DNA of 20,740 nucleotides. Origin: JALYQB01 sp035640155 (GTDB lineage Bacteria; Actinomycetota; Actinomycetes; Mycobacteriales; Pseudonocardiaceae). The stretch covers positions 1 through 20,740 of the forward strand of contig DASQWR010000156.1 of the NCBI GenBank assembly GCA_035640155.1, read 5' to 3'. Positions within the stretch are counted from its first letter, which is position 1, and every line of letters begins with the position of its first letter. The notes beneath the pieces are model-generated. The model was not told the DNA's origin. It saw only the letters and a list, made by a program, of their open reading frames with translations, and did not search any database. Position numbers and translations under genes: made by a program. Below are positions 1 to 7,822 of this stretch, piece after piece.

Positions 1-597
1 CGGTGGCGCGGGCAGCGCCGCGTGCAGCGAGGATGCGGTGACCCGCCCCCCGGCCAGGGACAGCGCCGGCCACCGCAGACCCGCGGCGTCCTCCGCGCCC
101 AGCACGAGATCCATCCCACCGCCGAGCCCGTCGCAGTCCACCAGCAGCACGTCCCGCCCCTCGGTCACCGCCACGACCGCGACGGCCGCCGCGAGTACCG
201 AGGCACCTGCACCGCCACGCCCACCGAGCACTGCCAGTACCCGCCCGGGGTCCGCGGGTGCCTCCACCGCATCGGCCAGCGCGCCCACCAACCACGCCTC
301 GGCATCGGGCAGGGCAGCGACGTGCTCGGCACCCACCGCAACAGCGCGGCGCCACAGCGCGGCCGGTGTACTGCCCGCGGCCACGACCACGACACCGTCC
401 CGGCGCGGCAGCTGCGCCTCGGCGCAGCACACGGCGGCCTCGGCGTCGAGCAGCACCAGGGGCGCGACGCTCCACCGCGCCCGCACGGCGGCCACATCGG
501 CAACCCGCTCCAGCTCGCACCCCGCCGCCGCCGCGAGCCGCGCCAGGTCCTCGGCGAGCTCCCCCGCTTGCGCCATCACGACCGGTCGCTGTTCCAT
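1..597 (-). CDS. ssd: Septum site-determining protein Ssd (CpaE/MinD-like), C-terminal part outside the window
   Basis: The reading frame runs leftward from ATG 597-595 and is open through base 1, giving the first 199 residues. It begins MEQRPVVMAQAGEL. An N-terminal pseudo-receiver-like region of about 115 residues is followed by an ATPase core with a deviant Walker A, GGRGGAGAS (about residues 125-133), and the strand VLLVDCDGLGGG that normally follows it. This layout matches the MinD/CpaE-like Ssd family (Rv3660c in M. tuberculosis), which affects septum formation and dormancy-linked growth. The start is supported by a GGAGGGATGAGGG ribosome site just upstream. An ATG 7 bases earlier is out of frame. 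The gene diverges from the HAD gene, as Rv3660c does from Rv3661. The classical P-loop Lys-Thr/Ser ending is not seen, so the nucleotide chemistry may be unusual. The family is inferred from motifs and gene order. Confidence 0.85.
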   Translation of the reverse strand, partial: MEQRPVVMAQAGELAEDLARLAAAAGCELERVADVAAVRARWSVAPLVLLDAEAAVCCAEAQLPRRDGVVVVAAGSTPAALWRRAVAVGAEHVAALPDAEAWLVGALADAVEAPADPGRVLAVLGGRGGAGASVLAAAVAVVAVTEGRDVLLVDCDGLGGGMDLVLGAEDAAGLRWPALSLAGGRVTASSLHAALPAPP

Positions 598-699
598 CCC
601 TCATCCCTCCGATGGCCCCGCGCTGCCCCGAGCTGCCCCGGGTAGCCGGCTCCACGGTGGTCGATCTGCCACGGCACACCCAGGACGTACGGCCACCCC

Positions 700-726
700 T
701 GTGGACAACCGGCCGGTTGGGGACAA
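700..726. promoter_or_regulatory. Palindrome flanked by DnaA-box-like 9-mers
   Basis: TGTGGACAA at 700-708 is the exact complement of TTGTCCACA, the DnaA-box sequence typical of actinobacteria. A second copy with one mismatch, TGGGGACAA, lies at 718-726 in the same orientation, 18 bp on. Between and overlapping them is a perfect 14-bp palindrome, CAACCGGCCGGTTG (706-719). The site sits about 105 bp upstream of the ssd start, between ssd and the 6C RNA. It could be a DnaA-binding cluster or the operator of a dimeric repressor acting on ssd. No binding is shown by sequence alone. Confidence 0.3.
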
Positions 727-812
727 CTCGCGCGGCTCCAGGGCGACAACGGGTCCTCGCCCAGGGGCACGGAGACGTGCCACTGTGACTGGCGAAGCAC
801 GGGAGAACCGGG

Positions 813-904
813 AAAGGGACAGCCCCCGCCAGGGGGGAGGGGCGGGGGCTGTCGTGGGTTCAGCCCCGGGGGGTCGAGCTGAACCCGTCCGGTCGAGACC
901 GGAC
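813..904 (-). ncRNA. 6C RNA (small RNA with two six-cytosine loops)
   Basis: Read on the minus strand, three hairpins follow one another with almost no spacing. A GTCCGGTC/GACCGGAC stem (904-887) comes first. Next is a 9-bp stem, GGGTTCAGC/GCTGAACCC (886-856), with loop TCGACCCCCCGGG. Last is a perfect 13-bp stem, GACAGCCCCCGCC/GGCGGGGGCTGTC (853-818), with loop CCTCCCCCCT followed by CCTTTCC. Both larger loops carry exactly six consecutive C residues, the defining trait of the 6C family (B11 in M. tuberculosis). B11 is encoded between Rv3660c and Rv3661, which is the same place and strand. The predicted length of about 92 nt fits B11. The family acts by pairing its C-rich loops with G-rich mRNA regions such as ribosome sites. 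The ends are inferred from the -10 element and the last hairpin. Confidence 0.85.
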
Positions 905-910
905 TTCCTC

Positions 911-916
911 ACCATA
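911..916 (-). promoter_or_regulatory. -10 element of the 6C RNA promoter
   Basis: TATGGT on the minus strand (916-911) fits the actinobacterial TANNNT -10 pattern. Six bases later, at 904, the first hairpin of the small RNA begins, which is the expected start-site distance. No convincing -35 hexamer is visible, as is common in actinobacteria. Confidence 0.5.
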
Positions 917-979
917 TCCCGAGCGGGTCGGGGTTCGCTGCTCGCCGTCTCGAAATCCGGGCAACGCCGCGGCGACACC

Positions 980-985
980 TATGCT
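980..985 (+). promoter_or_regulatory. -10 element for a leaderless HAD-phosphatase mRNA
   Basis: TATGCT is followed by exactly seven bases and then GTG 993, so transcription would start on or next to the start codon. The in-frame ATG at 981 lies inside this -10 element and is therefore an unlikely start. The same arrangement recurs at several genes in the window. Confidence 0.5.
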
Positions 986-992
986 CGCGACC

Positions 993-1799
993 GTGACCGA
1001 CCCGGGCCTGGGCGGGACGCGCGTCGCCGCGTTCTTCGACCTGGACAAGACGATCATCGCGAAGTCCAGCACGCTGGCGTTCTCGCGCCCGTTCTTCCAG
1101 GAGGGCCTGATCAGCCGCCGGGCCGTACTGAAGAGCACCTATGCCCAGTTCATGTTCCTGCTCGCCGGCCTGGACACCGATCAGATGGACCGGATGCGAG
1201 CGCGCATCACGGCGCAGTGCGCGGGCTGGGACGTCGCTCAGGTCACCGCGATCGTCGAGGAGACGCTGCACGACATCGTCGACCCGCTGGTGTATGCCGA
1301 GGCCACCGAACTGATCACCCAGCACCGGGCGGAAGGCGACGACGTGGTCGTGATCTCCGCCTCCGGCGCGGAGATCGTGGCGCCGATCGCCGCGATGATC
1401 GGCGCCACCCGCAGTGTCGGCACCCGGATGGTGGCCGTGCAGGGTCGTTACACCGGGGAGGTCGACTTCTACTGCGCCGGGGAGAACAAGGCGCAGGCCG
1501 TGCGGGAGCTCGCGGCCGAGTTCGGCTACGACCTGTCCCGCTGCTACGCCTACTCCGACTCCATCACGGACCTCCCGCTGCTGGAGGCGGTCGGGCGTCC
1601 CACGGTCATCAACCCGGACCGCGCCCTGCGGCGGGAAGCCGCGCAGCGCGGCTGGCCGGTGCTCACCTTCTCCGACCCGGTGTCGCTGCGGACCCGGATC
1701 CCGGTGCCGTCGGGCACCCAGGTCGCAGCCGCGGTGGGGCTGGGGGCCGTAGCCGCGGCAGGCGTCGCCTGGTACGGCCTGCGCCGCCGCCAGCGCTGA
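993..1799 (+). CDS. HAD-IB family (SerB-like) phosphatase with C-terminal membrane anchor
   Basis: The 268-residue product has the HAD motif I FFDLDKT (nucleophile Asp16, acid Asp18), a motif II serine in VVISASGAEI, a motif III lysine in GENKAQAV and motif IV YSDSITDLPLLEAVG. This is the HAD-IB/SerB-like fold, which forms an aspartyl-phosphate intermediate. The C-terminus is an Ala/Gly/Val-rich hydrophobic stretch ending in RRRQR, consistent with a tail anchor with a short basic end. It closely resembles Rv3661 and the Streptomyces morphological-differentiation-associated family. Those are also adjacent to ssd. The physiological substrate is not known, and phosphoserine is not assured. GTG 993 is preferred over ATG 981 because of the leaderless -10 spacing and the absence of a ribosome site. 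The gene is monocistronic and is followed by the Ms1-like RNA. Confidence 0.85.
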   Translation: MTDPGLGGTRVAAFFDLDKTIIAKSSTLAFSRPFFQEGLISRRAVLKSTYAQFMFLLAGLDTDQMDRMRARITAQCAGWDVAQVTAIVEETLHDIVDPLVYAEATELITQHRAEGDDVVVISASGAEIVAPIAAMIGATRSVGTRMVAVQGRYTGEVDFYCAGENKAQAVRELAAEFGYDLSRCYAYSDSITDLPLLEAVGRPTVINPDRALRREAAQRGWPVLTFSDPVSLRTRIPVPSGTQVAAAVGLGAVAAAGVAWYGLRRRQR

Positions 1800-1932
1800 C
1801 TCCCACCAGGGCCGGCTCCCCCGGCGTTGCCTCCCCCAGCGCCGCCTCCCTGGCGCTGCCTACCTCAGCACTGCTGCAGATTGCCCCGTCGGGCACGGTA
1901 GGTAGCTGGAATGGTGCACCTGATCGGGCATC

Positions 1933-1961
1933 TTGCTGTGAGGGCGCTCACGCGCTACACA
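1933..1961 (+). promoter_or_regulatory. Promoter of the Ms1-like RNA with embedded Crp-type operator
   Basis: TTGCTG (1933-1938) and TACACA (1956-1961) are separated by 17 bases, the ideal sigma-A spacing, although each hexamer is only a partial match. The spacer contains TGTGAGGGCGCTCACG (1937-1952), which matches the Crp/GlxR consensus TGTGA-N6-TCACA at nine of ten fixed positions. A bound Crp dimer would sit between -35 and -10, which usually means repression. The regulator Crp is encoded in this window. The promoter assignment is inferred. Confidence 0.5.
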
Positions 1962-1966
1962 TGAGG

Positions 1967-2226
1967 GCACGGACTCCCGGAAGGCCAGGGGCGGCGCGGA
2001 GGAGAAGCACCGTCCACCCCGTTCGGGGCTCCGGGCACGGGCGTCGGCCCATCCACGCGCAGCACGCCGCGGGAGGCCTGTCGTCAGGGGTCTGCGTTCT
2101 GGTCCCACTGGGATCCAGGCGCCGAGACCCAGATGCGTACGACACGAGTTGCACGTTTGGAACACCGAACGCCCGTGCGAGACGGCGGCGCTCCCCACTG
2201 CTGGTGGGGGTGCCGCCGTCTCGTTT
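1967..2226 (+). ncRNA. Probable Ms1 (MTS2823/scr3559-type) RNA, RNA-polymerase-binding
   Basis: This stretch has no believable reading frame but has the marks of a stable RNA: a promoter-like element just upstream, internal hairpins and a very strong terminator. One clear internal hairpin is CTGG-TCCC-ACT-GGGA-T-CCAG (2099-2118). The first six bases GCACGG (1967-1972) pair with CCGTGC (2173-2178) just before the terminator, closing the molecule end to end. In M. tuberculosis the abundant Ms1 homologue MTS2823 lies directly after Rv3661, the orthologue of the HAD gene here, and Streptomyces scr3559 is in the same neighbourhood. Mycobacterial Ms1 binds RNA polymerase core lacking sigma factor and accumulates in stationary phase. 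About 260 nt is near the roughly 300 nt of Ms1. The identity rests on position and structure, not on alignment. Confidence 0.65.
2178..2226 (+). terminator. Strong hairpin terminator of the Ms1-like RNA
   Basis: CGAGACGGCGGC (2178-2189) pairs perfectly with GCCGCCGTCTCG (2212-2223). The helix continues through a G-T pair and a one-base bulge into CCCCAC/GTGGGG around a five-base loop, TGCTG. TTT follows at 2224-2226. It is among the most stable hairpins seen in the window. Confidence 0.75.
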
Positions 2227-2386
2227 CCGGCCGCCGACCGCGTCGCGCACGCCGGGCAGTTCCAGCAGCGAGTCGGTGGGTCGGCGGCGTCACGATCAGC
2301 CGTCCTCGTTTACAAGAGCGCGGATGGCAGCGCCGACACTAACGTGGGACGTGACCCGCCGCGCACGAGGCACGAGGAGACCGCTG

Positions 2387-4393
<2,007 letters not shown>

Positions 4394-4400
4394 CCTGGAC

Positions 4401-4417
4401 CGCGACATGGATCCTTG
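4401..4417 (+). terminator. Weak hairpin after acs
   Basis: GCGACA and TGTCGC pair around an eight-base centre, TGGATCCT (the stretch just after the acs stop). A related motif, GATATGGATCCGTGT, recurs about 45 bases later. There is no T-run, so termination is uncertain. Confidence 0.3.
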
Positions 4418-4476
4418 TCGCTGTTCCGGAGCCCGGATCGGCGCGATATGGATCCGTGTGGCGGTCAGGTTTCCGG

Positions 4477-4482
4477 CATGCT
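4477..4482 (+). promoter_or_regulatory. Possible -10 element for leaderless arfB
   Basis: CATGCT is followed by six bases and GTG 4489. It lacks the first T of TANNNT, so it is a weaker case than others in the window. It agrees with the absence of a ribosome site before this start. Confidence 0.3.
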
Positions 4483-4488
4483 GGGTCG

Positions 4489-4908
4489 GTGGCACTGCAC
4501 GTGCGCGGCTCGCTCACCGTGCCGGACACCGAGCTGAAGTGGCGCTTCTCCCGGTCCGGCGGGCCGGGAGGCCAGGGCGTCAACACCACCGACTCGCGGG
4601 TGGAGCTGTCGTTCGATGTCGCCGCGAGCCAGGCGCTGTCCGACACGCAACGCGAGCGGATCACCGAGCGCCTCGGGCACCGGCTCGTCGACGGCGTGCT
4701 GACGGTCGTGGCGTCGGAGCACCGGGCGCAGCGCCGGAACCGCAACGCCGCGCGCACCCGCCTGGCAGCCCTGCTCCGCAACGCGTTGCAGCCCGACCCG
4801 CCAACGAGGAGGGCGAGCCGGCCCTCCCGGGGTGCCCGAGAGCGGCGGTTGACCGAGAAACGGCAGCGCGGCGAGACCAAGCGGCTACGGCGCTCGACCG
4901 GCGAGTGA
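4489..4908 (+). CDS. arfB: Peptidyl-tRNA hydrolase ArfB (YaeJ-type ribosome rescue factor)
   Basis: The 139-residue protein has the class-I release-factor catalytic core RSGGPGGQGVNTTDSRVEL, with the GGQ triad at residues 27-29, but lacks the codon-recognition domains of RF1/RF2. The C-terminus is strongly basic (Arg/Lys-rich from about residue 105), as in ArfB, where this tail enters the empty mRNA channel of stalled ribosomes. The role is hydrolysis of peptidyl-tRNA on non-stop ribosomes. Length matches the family (about 140). GTG 4489 is chosen because the family starts shortly before the DTELKWRFSRSGG region and because upstream residues look non-coding. It lies between acs and nhaA. I recall no such gene at this place in the mycobacterial order, so the arfB-nhaA pair may be a local addition. 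Confidence 0.9.
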   Translation: MALHVRGSLTVPDTELKWRFSRSGGPGGQGVNTTDSRVELSFDVAASQALSDTQRERITERLGHRLVDGVLTVVASEHRAQRRNRNAARTRLAALLRNALQPDPPTRRASRPSRGARERRLTEKRQRGETKRLRRSTGE

Positions 4909-4921
4909 CGTCGTGCGCGGG

Positions 4922-4927
4922 TAGGGT
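4922..4927 (+). promoter_or_regulatory. -10 element upstream of nhaA leader
   Basis: TAGGGT fits TANNNT. It predicts a start near 4934 and a 5' leader of about 68 nt for nhaA. Confidence 0.45.
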
Positions 4928-4933
4928 CCGTCT

Positions 4934-5001
4934 TGGTGCGCCGGGAAGTCTGGTCGGCAGCGTGATCCGCCACGTTCCCGACCGATCCGGAGCCTCAGCC
5001 C
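4934..5001 (+). promoter_or_regulatory. Structured 5' leader of nhaA, possible ion-responsive element
   Basis: GGTCGG (4952-4957) pairs with CCGACC (4978-4983). Inside it CGTG (4961-4964) pairs with CACG (4971-4974) around loop ATCCGC, with a symmetric CAG/TTC internal loop. A competing pairing joins CGGGAA (4942-4947) to TTCCCG (4975-4980), sharing bases with the first stem, so two exclusive folds are possible. The ribosome site CGGAG (4988-4992) lies a few bases after the hairpin. The arrangement is what a translation-controlling riboswitch would show upstream of a Na+/H+ antiporter. It does not visibly match a class that I can name with certainty. Confidence 0.45.
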
Positions 5002-6234
5002 ATGAGCTGGTTCGAGCAGAATGTCGACCGCGCCTGCGGCAGTCCTCGCCGCCACACACCGGTCGAGCGGGCCGCGGAGTTCGCCCGTTTCCTGCGCATC
5101 GAGACCGTCGGCGGCACGCTGCTGCTCCTCGCCACGGCGGCCGCGCTGATCTGGGCCAATTCGCCGTTGGGGGACAGCTACGCCGCGCTGCGGGACTACC
5201 GCCTCGGCCCCGCCGCGATCGGTCTCGACCTCACCGTCGGCACCTGGGCCAAGGACGGCCTGTTGGCGGTGTTCTTCTTCGTCGCGGGCCTGGAGCTGAA
5301 GCGGGAGCTGGTGGTCGGCGAGCTCGCGGACCGCAAGTCCGCCACGCTGCCCGTGATCGCCGCGCTCGGCGGCATGATCGTGCCCGCGCTGCTCGCCCTG
5401 GCCATCAGCGCGGGCGCGCCGGGAGCAGGGCAGGCGTGGGCCATCCCGGTCGCCACCGACATCGCGTTCGCCCTCGCCGTGCTCGCCCTCACCGGGTCGG
5501 GACTGCCGACCGGGGCACGGGTGTTCCTGCTGAGCCTCGCCGTGGTCGACGACCTAGGCGCGATCCTGGTGATCGCCGTGCTGTTCACCAGCGGGTTCCA
5601 GCTCCTCGCGTTCGGGGCCGCGGTCGTGCTGTGCGGGCTGTACGCATGGCTGCAGCGGCGCCGGGTGCGCTCGTCCTGGCTCTACGTGCCGCTCGCCCTG
5701 CTCACCTGGTATGCGGTGCACGAGGCGGGCATCCACGCCACCGTCGCCGGCGTCGCGCTGGGCCTGCTGACCCGGGTGCGGCCCGACGAGGGTGAGGCCG
5801 AGGCCCCCGGCGTGCGCCTCGAGCACCGGGTGCAACCGCTCTCCGCAGGAGTGGCCGTCCCCGTGTTCGCGCTGTTCGCGGCAGGGGTCCCCGTCGGCGG
5901 CGGCGACCTGCTCGCCATCGCGGGTGACCGGGTAGCGCTCGGGGTGATCGCCGGGCTGTTGCTGGGCAAGCTGATCGGCATCGTCGGGTTCTCGTGGGCC
6001 GCGGTGCGGACGGGGCTTGCGACGAAACCCGCGGGGCTCAGCTGGCCGGACATCGCCGCGATCGCGATGCTCGGCGGCGTCGGCTTCACGGTCAGCCTGC
6101 TGATCGCCGAGCTGTCCCTTTCCGGCGACGCCGCCGAGCGCGCTAAGGCCGCGGTGTTGCTCGCGTCAGCCGCAGCGTCCCTGATCGCCTCCGTGATGCT
6201 GGTCCGGCGCAGCCAGGTGCACACGGCCGACTGA
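5002..6234 (+). CDS. nhaA: Na+/H+ antiporter NhaA
   Basis: The 410-residue polytopic membrane protein exchanges cytoplasmic Na+ or Li+ for external protons, controlling pH and sodium. Diagnostic motifs are present: FFFVAGLELKRELV (about 91-104), ATDIAFALAVL with Thr152-Asp153 at the unwound helix IV, and VVDDLGAIL with the two essential aspartates Asp183 and Asp184 in helix V. A lysine in GLLLGKLIGI matches the helix X lysine. About eleven to twelve hydrophobic segments are visible. The length is close to that of E. coli NhaA (388), with a longer hydrophilic start. ATG 5002 is preceded by CGGAG at a reasonable distance. The gene appears to have its own promoter and a foldable leader, rather than depending on arfB. 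Confidence 0.96.
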   Translation: MSWFEQNVDRACGSPRRHTPVERAAEFARFLRIETVGGTLLLLATAAALIWANSPLGDSYAALRDYRLGPAAIGLDLTVGTWAKDGLLAVFFFVAGLELKRELVVGELADRKSATLPVIAALGGMIVPALLALAISAGAPGAGQAWAIPVATDIAFALAVLALTGSGLPTGARVFLLSLAVVDDLGAILVIAVLFTSGFQLLAFGAAVVLCGLYAWLQRRRVRSSWLYVPLALLTWYAVHEAGIHATVAGVALGLLTRVRPDEGEAEAPGVRLEHRVQPLSAGVAVPVFALFAAGVPVGGGDLLAIAGDRVALGVIAGLLLGKLIGIVGFSWAAVRTGLATKPAGLSWPDIAAIAMLGGVGFTVSLLIAELSLSGDAAERAKAAVLLASAAASLIASVMLVRRSQVHTAD

Positions 6235-6324
6235 CGAAGCAGCGCAGCCGGACTCGGACCGGAACGACCCGATCCGGGCGGGTGCGGACGAGCCGGTGGG
6301 CTCGGTGACACCGACCATGGCACC

Positions 6325-6825
6325 ATGTCGCCCGTGAGCAGCGCGCAGACCTCCCCCGACATCAACGGCCAGGCGCGGGGCGACACCTCCCCAGCGCCCG
6401 TGCGGGTACCTTCGATCCCGCTGAGCGCCGAGCGCTCGCCGCAGTTCACCGAGGCCTCGGTGGGTGGGTTGGTGAAGGAGGCCACGATCCAGCTGTCCAC
6501 CCTGATCCGCTCGGAGGTGGAGCTGGCCAAGACGGAGGTGACCGCCGAGGTAGGCAAGGCCCTCAAGGGCAGCGTCTTCTTCATCGTCGCGCTGACGGTG
6601 TTGCTGTTCAGCTTGTTCTTCCTCTTCCTCGCGCTGGGTGAGGTGCTCGACATCTGGCTGCCCCGCTCGGCGGCGTTCAGCGTCGTCTTCGTCCTGATGG
6701 TGCTCATCGCGGCGTTGTCCGGGCTGCTCGGCTTCCGCCGGGTGCGCAGCATCCGCAAACCGGAGCGCACGATCACATCGGTGCGCGAGACTGCCCACCT
6801 GGCGTCCCGGCGCGGCAAGCGCTGA
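6325..6825 (+). CDS. Phage holin family / Actinobacterial holin-X-type membrane protein
   Basis: The 166-residue protein has a polar, Pro/Ser/Thr-rich N-terminus, an amphipathic stretch with SVGGLVKEATIQLSTLIRSEVELAKTEV (about 45-72; key family features are the alternating Leu/Ile and Glu/Lys), then two transmembrane helices (about 83-106 and 115-136) and a basic C-terminus. This layout is that of the holin-X family (PF07332-type), common in actinobacterial chromosomes and resembling Rv3669. Despite the name, these chromosomal proteins are not known to be lytic; a membrane-organising role is likely but unproven. Start choice is uncertain: ATG 6325 or GTG 6334, neither with a ribosome site. 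It lies 32 bases before the epoxide-hydrolase gene and is probably cotranscribed with it. Confidence 0.85.
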   Translation: MSPVSSAQTSPDINGQARGDTSPAPVRVPSIPLSAERSPQFTEASVGGLVKEATIQLSTLIRSEVELAKTEVTAEVGKALKGSVFFIVALTVLLFSLFFLFLALGEVLDIWLPRSAAFSVVFVLMVLIAALSGLLGFRRVRSIRKPERTITSVRETAHLASRRGKR

Positions 6826-6857
6826 GCGGGCGACCACCCGACCCGTCCTCGGTTCGG

Positions 6858-7763
6858 GTGCCGGGTCCCTGGACGCACCGGGAGATCTCTGCCAACGGGA
6901 TCCGGCTGCACGTCGCCGAGGCCGGTGGCGGCCCCCTGGTGCTGCTGCTGCACGGCTTCCCCGAGTTCTGGTGGTCCTGGCGCTCCCAACTCCCTGCACT
7001 CGCCGATGCCGGACTGCGCGCGGTGGCGGTGGACCTGCGCGGCTACGGCGACTCGGACAAGCCACCGCGCGGCTACGACCTGTGGACCCTGGCCGGGGAT
7101 GTCGCCGGGCTGGTCCGCGCACTCGGCGGCACCCACGCAGCACTGGTCGGGCACGACTGGGGAGGCATCATCGCCTGGTGCGTCGCCGCGCTGCACCCCC
7201 GGTCGGTGAGCTCGATCGCGGTGCTCGCCGCCCCGCACCCCCTGGCGCTGCGCCGCGCCTGGTTCCGCGACGGAGGGCAGCGCCGGGCATCACGCTTCGT
7301 CGCCGGTTTCCAGGTGCCACTGCTGCCCGAACGGCGGCTGGTGCGCGATGGGGGCGCGCACGTCGAGCACATCGTGCGTTCCTGGAGTGGCCCGCGCTGG
7401 ACGTCCGACCCGTGGTTTGCCGAGGTCACCCGGCGCAACCGGGCTGCGATGACGATCCCCGGCGCCGCGCACAGCGCATGCGAGTACTACCGGTGGCTGG
7501 TGCGCTCGCAGCTGCGCCCCGACGGTCACCGGTTCGCCGCGGCGGTCGGCCACCGGATCGCGGTACCGGTGCTGCAACTGCACGGAACCGCGGATCCGTG
7601 CGTGCTGGAACGCACCGCCCGCGGTTCGGACGCCTGGACGGCGGGGGAACACCGCTACCACGCCCTGGACGGGGTGGGGCACTTCGTGCACCAGGAAGAA
7701 GCCGAGCTGACCAACACCCTGCTCACCGAGTTCTTCGCCACCGGAGAACCACCTCCGGTCTGA
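6858..7763 (+). CDS. Alpha/beta-hydrolase, epoxide hydrolase EphE-like
   Basis: The 301-residue protein has the epoxide-hydrolase pattern. An oxyanion-hole motif HGFPEFWWSWR (32-42) is followed by the nucleophile elbow GHDWGG with Asp100, an aspartate rather than serine. The catalytic base is His275 in GVGHFVHQEE. An acid is likely in the HGTADPCVLE segment, and a lid tyrosine may lie in CEYYRW. Enzymes of this class open epoxides through an ester intermediate. The neighbourhood matches Rv3669-Rv3670 (ephE). GTG 6858 is chosen because homology begins at once after it (residues GPWTHREISANGIRLHVAE); there is no clear ribosome site, so coupling to the upstream gene is likely. Haloalkane dehalogenase-like activity cannot be fully excluded, but position and motifs favour an epoxide hydrolase. 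Confidence 0.88.
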   Translation: MPGPWTHREISANGIRLHVAEAGGGPLVLLLHGFPEFWWSWRSQLPALADAGLRAVAVDLRGYGDSDKPPRGYDLWTLAGDVAGLVRALGGTHAALVGHDWGGIIAWCVAALHPRSVSSIAVLAAPHPLALRRAWFRDGGQRRASRFVAGFQVPLLPERRLVRDGGAHVEHIVRSWSGPRWTSDPWFAEVTRRNRAAMTIPGAAHSACEYYRWLVRSQLRPDGHRFAAAVGHRIAVPVLQLHGTADPCVLERTARGSDAWTAGEHRYHALDGVGHFVHQEEAELTNTLLTEFFATGEPPPV

Positions 7764-7810
7764 GGCCTGATTCCCCGGGGCTCTGATCCCTGAGGCTGCG
7801 ATTCCCCGGG
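7760..7810. repeat. Imperfect 20/21-bp direct repeat between convergent genes
   Basis: CTGAGGCCTGATTCCCCGGG at 7760-7779 recurs as CTGAGGCTG-C-GATTCCCCGGG at 7790-7810. The first copy includes the stop codon of the ephE-like gene. Each copy contains the self-complementary CCCCGGGG core or most of it, so the two copies can also pair with each other across about 23 bases, forming a possible bidirectional terminator for the ephE-like gene and marP. Confidence 0.6.
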
Positions 7811-7822
7811 AGCACGCGGTCT

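Noticed and set aside
1948..2250. 100-codon minus-strand frame in the spacer before acs
   Set aside because: No ribosome site or leaderless -10, no family resemblance, and it runs through the terminator hairpin of the RNA on the other strand.
38..2386. Very long open frame in phase with and upstream of acs
   Set aside because: It is Arg/Pro/Ala-rich low-complexity translation, crosses the HAD gene and both RNAs, and only reflects scarce stop codons in GC-rich DNA. acs has a clear start with a ribosome site at 2387.
4936..4992. Cobalamin-riboswitch resemblance (CGGGAAG, CCGCCACG) in the nhaA leader
   Set aside because: Too short, lacks the full B12-box context, and NhaA has no link to cobalamin.
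5682..7238. 518-codon minus-strand frame
   Set aside because: It lies antisense across nhaA, the holin-like gene and the ephE-like gene; Ser/Thr/Pro-rich without motifs.
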